Shown: positions 51,508 through 54,051 of the stretch, in pieces
How positions within the stretch are numbered: position 1 is the first letter of the stretch
Layout of the letters: the number at the start of each line of letters is the position of its first letter
From: Sphingomonas sp. Leaf20
GTDB taxonomy: Bacteria; Pseudomonadota; Alphaproteobacteria; Sphingomonadales; Sphingomonadaceae
Direction of reading: 5' to 3'
Length of the DNA stretch: 54,051 nucleotides
Assembly: GCF_001421535.1 (NCBI RefSeq)
Contig: NZ_LMKN01000014.1
Span: 1-54,051, forward strand
Program-made: the position numbers and the translations under genes
The notes under the pieces: model-generated
Databases searched by the model: none
Told to the model about the DNA's origin: nothing
The model's input: the letters and a program-made list of their open reading frames with translations, nothing else

Positions 51508-52794
51508 ATGGTGCACGAGCAACGATCCGTTCTCAATTCTTCGTACATCTGGCTCGATCGCATTCGGTATCGAGTGACATTTGGCGTCTTATTCTGCGTC
51601 ATCATACCGGTATTGTTTAGGCAATATATTTTTGATGTCTCTATATTTTCCCCAACCCAGTACAATACCGCGATTGGCGGATTATTTGCCATTTTACTTG
51701 GTTATATTGGATATAGAAGATTACACGTCTTTCCAGGCATTGCGTCTGGCGGCTATATCATAACTAGCTTCACGATTATGTTCGGAATGCTATCGTTGAT
51801 ACTGATCTTTTTTCGGATTGACTATAGCCGGGGGCAGTTCCTCGTTAGCTACCTACTTTCGATAGCGTTTTTTGCGTTTCTCCATTTCAAGATCGACAAT
51901 CACAAAAGGCTGGTTTTTGGGATCGTGCCAGGAGGGGCAACGGACCGGCTCGACCGGATCGATAACGTCGTATGGCATCAGCTTGAGCAGTTCCCAGGAC
52001 CGGTCTCGGAAATCGATGGCGTCGTCGCAGATTTGAACCACGATCATAGTGACGAATGGGACGTCAGGATCGCTGACCTAGTTCTACAAGGTGTTCCCGT
52101 CTATCACGTAAAACAGGCGGTAGAGCAGCTAACTGGCCGGGTGGAAGTAGAGGCTTTGTCGGAAAACACGCTTGGGTCGATCAACCCAAACGATGTTTTT
52201 CTTAAGACTAAGACGTTCATTGATGTAATACTTGCCACATTAGGTGTAATTCTTCTTGCGGTACCTATGGCTTTAGTGGCTTTGGCGATTAAAATTGATT
52301 CACCGGGCCCGGCGTTATTTCGTCAGGTCCGCGTCGGGTTTCGCGCGAAATCTTTCCTTGTATACAAGTTCAGGACCATGCGTCACGCGACGCCGGCTGC
52401 GCCATCTAGCGCGCGAAATGCGGCAATCACGCTGGATAACGATCCACGGATCACCCGATTAGGGCGCTTCCTTCGACGTTCGAGGCTCGATGAGTTGCCA
52501 CAGCTCTTTAATATTATCAAAGGCGACATGAGCCTCATCGGGCCGCGACCTGAGGCATTGGCGCTGTCGGAATGGTACGCAACCGAACTTCCTTTTTATC
52601 ATTATCGGCACATTATTAAACCTGGCGTTACTGGATGGGCCCAAATCAACCAGGGCCACGTCGCAGATGTGGCGGATGTTCGTGAAAAGCTCCATTATGA
52701 CTTCTACTACGTCAAGAATTACTCTGTCTGGTTGGACATCCTGATAATGATCAGGACGGCGCAGACCATGCTGACGGGTAAGGGAGCAAAATAG
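51508..52794 (+). CDS. Undecaprenyl-phosphate sugar phosphotransferase (WbaP/WcaJ-type, initiating transferase)
   Basis: This 428-aa protein starts repeat-unit assembly by moving a hexose-1-phosphate to undecaprenyl phosphate. The N-half has four hydrophobic segments and a CoA-binding-like domain; the C-terminal catalytic domain shows SPGPALFRQVRVG, FRTMRH, RITRLGRFLRRSRLDELPQ, the GDMSLIGPRPE catalytic block and GVTGWAQIN. ATG 51508 is preferred to a TTG at 51496. It stands 258 bases after the previous gene, so it may also have its own promoter. Confidence 0.94.
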   Translation: MVHEQRSVLNSSYIWLDRIRYRVTFGVLFCVIIPVLFRQYIFDVSIFSPTQYNTAIGGLFAILLGYIGYRRLHVFPGIASGGYIITSFTIMFGMLSLILIFFRIDYSRGQFLVSYLLSIAFFAFLHFKIDNHKRLVFGIVPGGATDRLDRIDNVVWHQLEQFPGPVSEIDGVVADLNHDHSDEWDVRIADLVLQGVPVYHVKQAVEQLTGRVEVEALSENTLGSINPNDVFLKTKTFIDVILATLGVILLAVPMALVALAIKIDSPGPALFRQVRVGFRAKSFLVYKFRTMRHATPAAPSSARNAAITLDNDPRITRLGRFLRRSRLDELPQLFNIIKGDMSLIGPRPEALALSEWYATELPFYHYRHIIKPGVTGWAQINQGHVADVADVREKLHYDFYYVKNYSVWLDILIMIRTAQTMLTGKGAK

Positions 52795-52909
52795 AGTTTC
52801 CGTCAGGCAGATTGCCCTATCGATGCCAGAGAAGCCGATGGGCGGCGCGTAAGTCCTAGCTATCGCCCTGATCCTTACCGCTATTTGCTTGCAGGGAACC
52901 TCCAGCACT

Positions 52910-53671
52910 ATGAAGCCGAGCATTTCCGTCGTCACCGTAAGCTTTAACGCAGCAGCGACCATTGCCGATACGCTTGCCAGCGTCGCCCGACAAACCGGCG
53001 TGGATTACGAACATATCATCGTCGATGGCGGATCACGCGATGGCACAATGGACGTTGTCCATCAGCACGATCATGACCGCCTGTCGGCGAAGAGTGAGCC
53101 TGACGCTGGTATCTACGATGCCATGAATAAGGGCGTAGCACGTGCGACGGGCGATTATCTCCTGTTCCTCAACGCAGACGATTATCTGGCGCGCCCCGAC
53201 GCCTTGGCGCTGGCTGCTGAAAGTCTGGGCCTAACAGACTCAGATTGTTTGTTTGCGGATACTCAGTTTGTCGTCAACGGTGGCAATACAGCGCGCCAGC
53301 GTCTCTATTCGGCGCGCAGTTTTGCGCCGTGGTGGCTCAGGGTCGGTGCGCAACCGCCACATCCGTCGATGTTTATGCGCCGCGCACTCGTTCGCGATCT
53401 AGGTGGCTTCGACACGAGCTATCGGATCGCGGGCGATTTTGATCTTGTTGCACGGGCGGTGCTCGGTCGTGGCGCCAGCTTCGCCAAGCTGCCAGTCGTA
53501 CTAACCCATTTTCGCCCGGGAGGCGTATCGACCGCAGGTATCAGCTCGAAGCTTTTGCTCAGCCGCGAACTGGCACGTAGCCTTCGGGCACTCGGTCAAC
53601 CATTAAGCCGCGGTGCAGTATGGCTGCGCATGCCGCTTAAATTGTTGCAATTCCGCCGGCCGCGCGCCTGA
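52910..53671 (+). CDS. Family 2 glycosyltransferase (WcaA/WcaE-like)
   Basis: This 253-aa GT2 enzyme has VVTVSFNAAATI, IIVDGGSRDGTMDVV, EPDAGIYDAMNKGVARATGDY and LFLNADDYL as the metal-binding motif. The AGIYDAMNKG block is typical for WcaA/WcaE-type transferases, which often add the second sugar of the repeat unit. That would fit its position immediately after the initiating transferase. ATG 52910 was chosen; a TTG at 52889 is also open. Confidence 0.88.
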   Translation: MKPSISVVTVSFNAAATIADTLASVARQTGVDYEHIIVDGGSRDGTMDVVHQHDHDRLSAKSEPDAGIYDAMNKGVARATGDYLLFLNADDYLARPDALALAAESLGLTDSDCLFADTQFVVNGGNTARQRLYSARSFAPWWLRVGAQPPHPSMFMRRALVRDLGGFDTSYRIAGDFDLVARAVLGRGASFAKLPVVLTHFRPGGVSTAGISSKLLLSRELARSLRALGQPLSRGAVWLRMPLKLLQFRRPRA

Positions 53672-53738
53672 GCCTTCCCGCCACGTGCTGAAGGACCACA
53701 CCTTGTCTAAAGATGCTCATTCCGGGCATAGGAGCATT

Positions 53739-53816
53739 ATGACACGAACCCTCTGCATTCGCCGTTCGTGCCGCGCTGCGGCCCGATGCGTCACTTCCCC
53801 CGGGGCTGCTCGCTAA
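53739..53816 (+). CDS. Possible 25-aa leader peptide overlapping the transketolase start
   Basis: ATG 53739 has AGGAGC seven bases upstream, the best ribosome binding site around here. The 25-codon frame is Arg/Cys/Ala-rich (MTRTLCIRRSCRAAARC) and ends at TAA 53814-53816, which overlaps the ATG of the transketolase N subunit. Translation of this peptide would couple or attenuate the downstream gene. It may also be chance; the frame is short and no family is known. Confidence 0.35.
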   Translation: MTRTLCIRRSCRAAARCVTSPGAAR

Positions 53817-54051
53817 TGACGCCCTTGGTTTCCTGGCCGCAGAATGATGCCTTCAATCCTCGTTCGCTGCGCGAGACGGTACTTGCGATGGCACGCGCCG
53901 GCAATACCGGCCACGTCGGCTGCGCCTTCTCCATCGTGGAGATCATGGCAGTGCTGTACCGCTCGTTCGTGCGCTATCCCGGTGGCGATCCCCGGCATCC
54001 TGATCGCGACTATCTCGTGCTTAGCAAGGGGCACGGCGTCATGGCGCAATA
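53816..54051 (+). CDS. Transketolase-like N-terminal subunit (5' part; continues at 29-775)
   Basis: The first 78 codons of the 280-aa TPP-binding subunit lie here, starting MTPLVSWPQNDAFN and running to the window end within the 142-bp repeat. The reading frame joins exactly to 29-775, where the function is described. The ATG overlaps the stop of a short upstream frame (TAATG). Residues 33 onwards (GHVGCAFSIVEIMAVLY) show the usual start of the transketolase TPP domain. Confidence 0.92.
   Translation, partial: MTPLVSWPQNDAFNPRSLRETVLAMARAGNTGHVGCAFSIVEIMAVLYRSFVRYPGGDPRHPDRDYLVLSKGHGVMAQ
53910..54051. repeat. Terminal direct repeat, right copy
   Basis: Identical to 27-168. It marks the point where the circular sequence was opened and read on for 142 bases. 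Confidence 0.93.

Overview
The window looks like one complete circular replicon, most likely a plasmid of a sphingomonad (Sphingomonas or a close relative). The last 142 bases (53910-54051) repeat bases 27-168 exactly, so the molecule closes at about 53,883 bp. Only bases 1-26 do not fit the joined circle. The backbone supports this reading: an RPA-family initiator with iterons on both sides, a winged-helix replication-type protein, a ParA ATPase plus a small ribbon-helix-helix (RHH) partner, a tyrosine recombinase and a serine resolvase. No relaxase, type IV secretion gene, rRNA or tRNA was seen. The host assignment is inferred from codon style, gene types and a sphingolipid-type PAP2 enzyme; no marker gene proves it.

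Most of the coding capacity makes and exports a surface polysaccharide. One rightward transcription direction runs from 45130 through the circle junction to 10308. It encodes a small secreted protein, an O-antigen-ligase/polymerase-type protein, a Wza/GumB-type export lipoprotein, a Wzc-type co-polymerase with tyrosine kinase, an unknown envelope protein, the initiating sugar-phosphate transferase and a family 2 glycosyltransferase. It continues with a split transketolase (two subunits), an NAD-dependent epimerase/reductase, a Wzx-type flippase, four more glycosyltransferases, a second polymerase-like membrane protein and a Tat-exported beta-helix protein. Many neighbours overlap by ATGA, which indicates translational coupling.

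Three nucleotide-sugar pathways follow. Positions 10349-14553 (minus strand) hold the four enzymes for CDP-4-keto-3,6-dideoxyglucose. Positions 15034-18474 hold the complete dTDP-L-rhamnose set. Positions 18657-20758 hold GDP-mannose 4,6-dehydratase and GDP-L-fucose synthase. The split transketolase has no obvious central-metabolism role here. With the CDP-dideoxy-sugar enzymes it suggests a branched-chain (C2-extended) deoxysugar, the most interesting biochemical proposal in the window. A 7.1-kb autotransporter gene (21218-28318) follows.

From 28.9 to 39.1 kb lies an accessory stretch: a GT1 glycosyltransferase overlapping a convergent PAP2-type enzyme, a BKACE-type enzyme, a resolvase next to a likely transposase remnant, a Fic protein with its own inhibitory motif, a secreted protein, an RHH protein, a HAD hydrolase and an HNH nuclease. 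Between 36288 and 36487 are three arrays of 11-bp repeats upstream of the RHH gene, a candidate centromere or transfer origin. A strongly foldable segment sits at about 36915-37080.

The maintenance module fills 39.1-44.9 kb. It includes TGTCGACA palindromes around parA, six iterons around repA and a promoter-terminator pair that could make a small antisense RNA upstream of the winged-helix gene.
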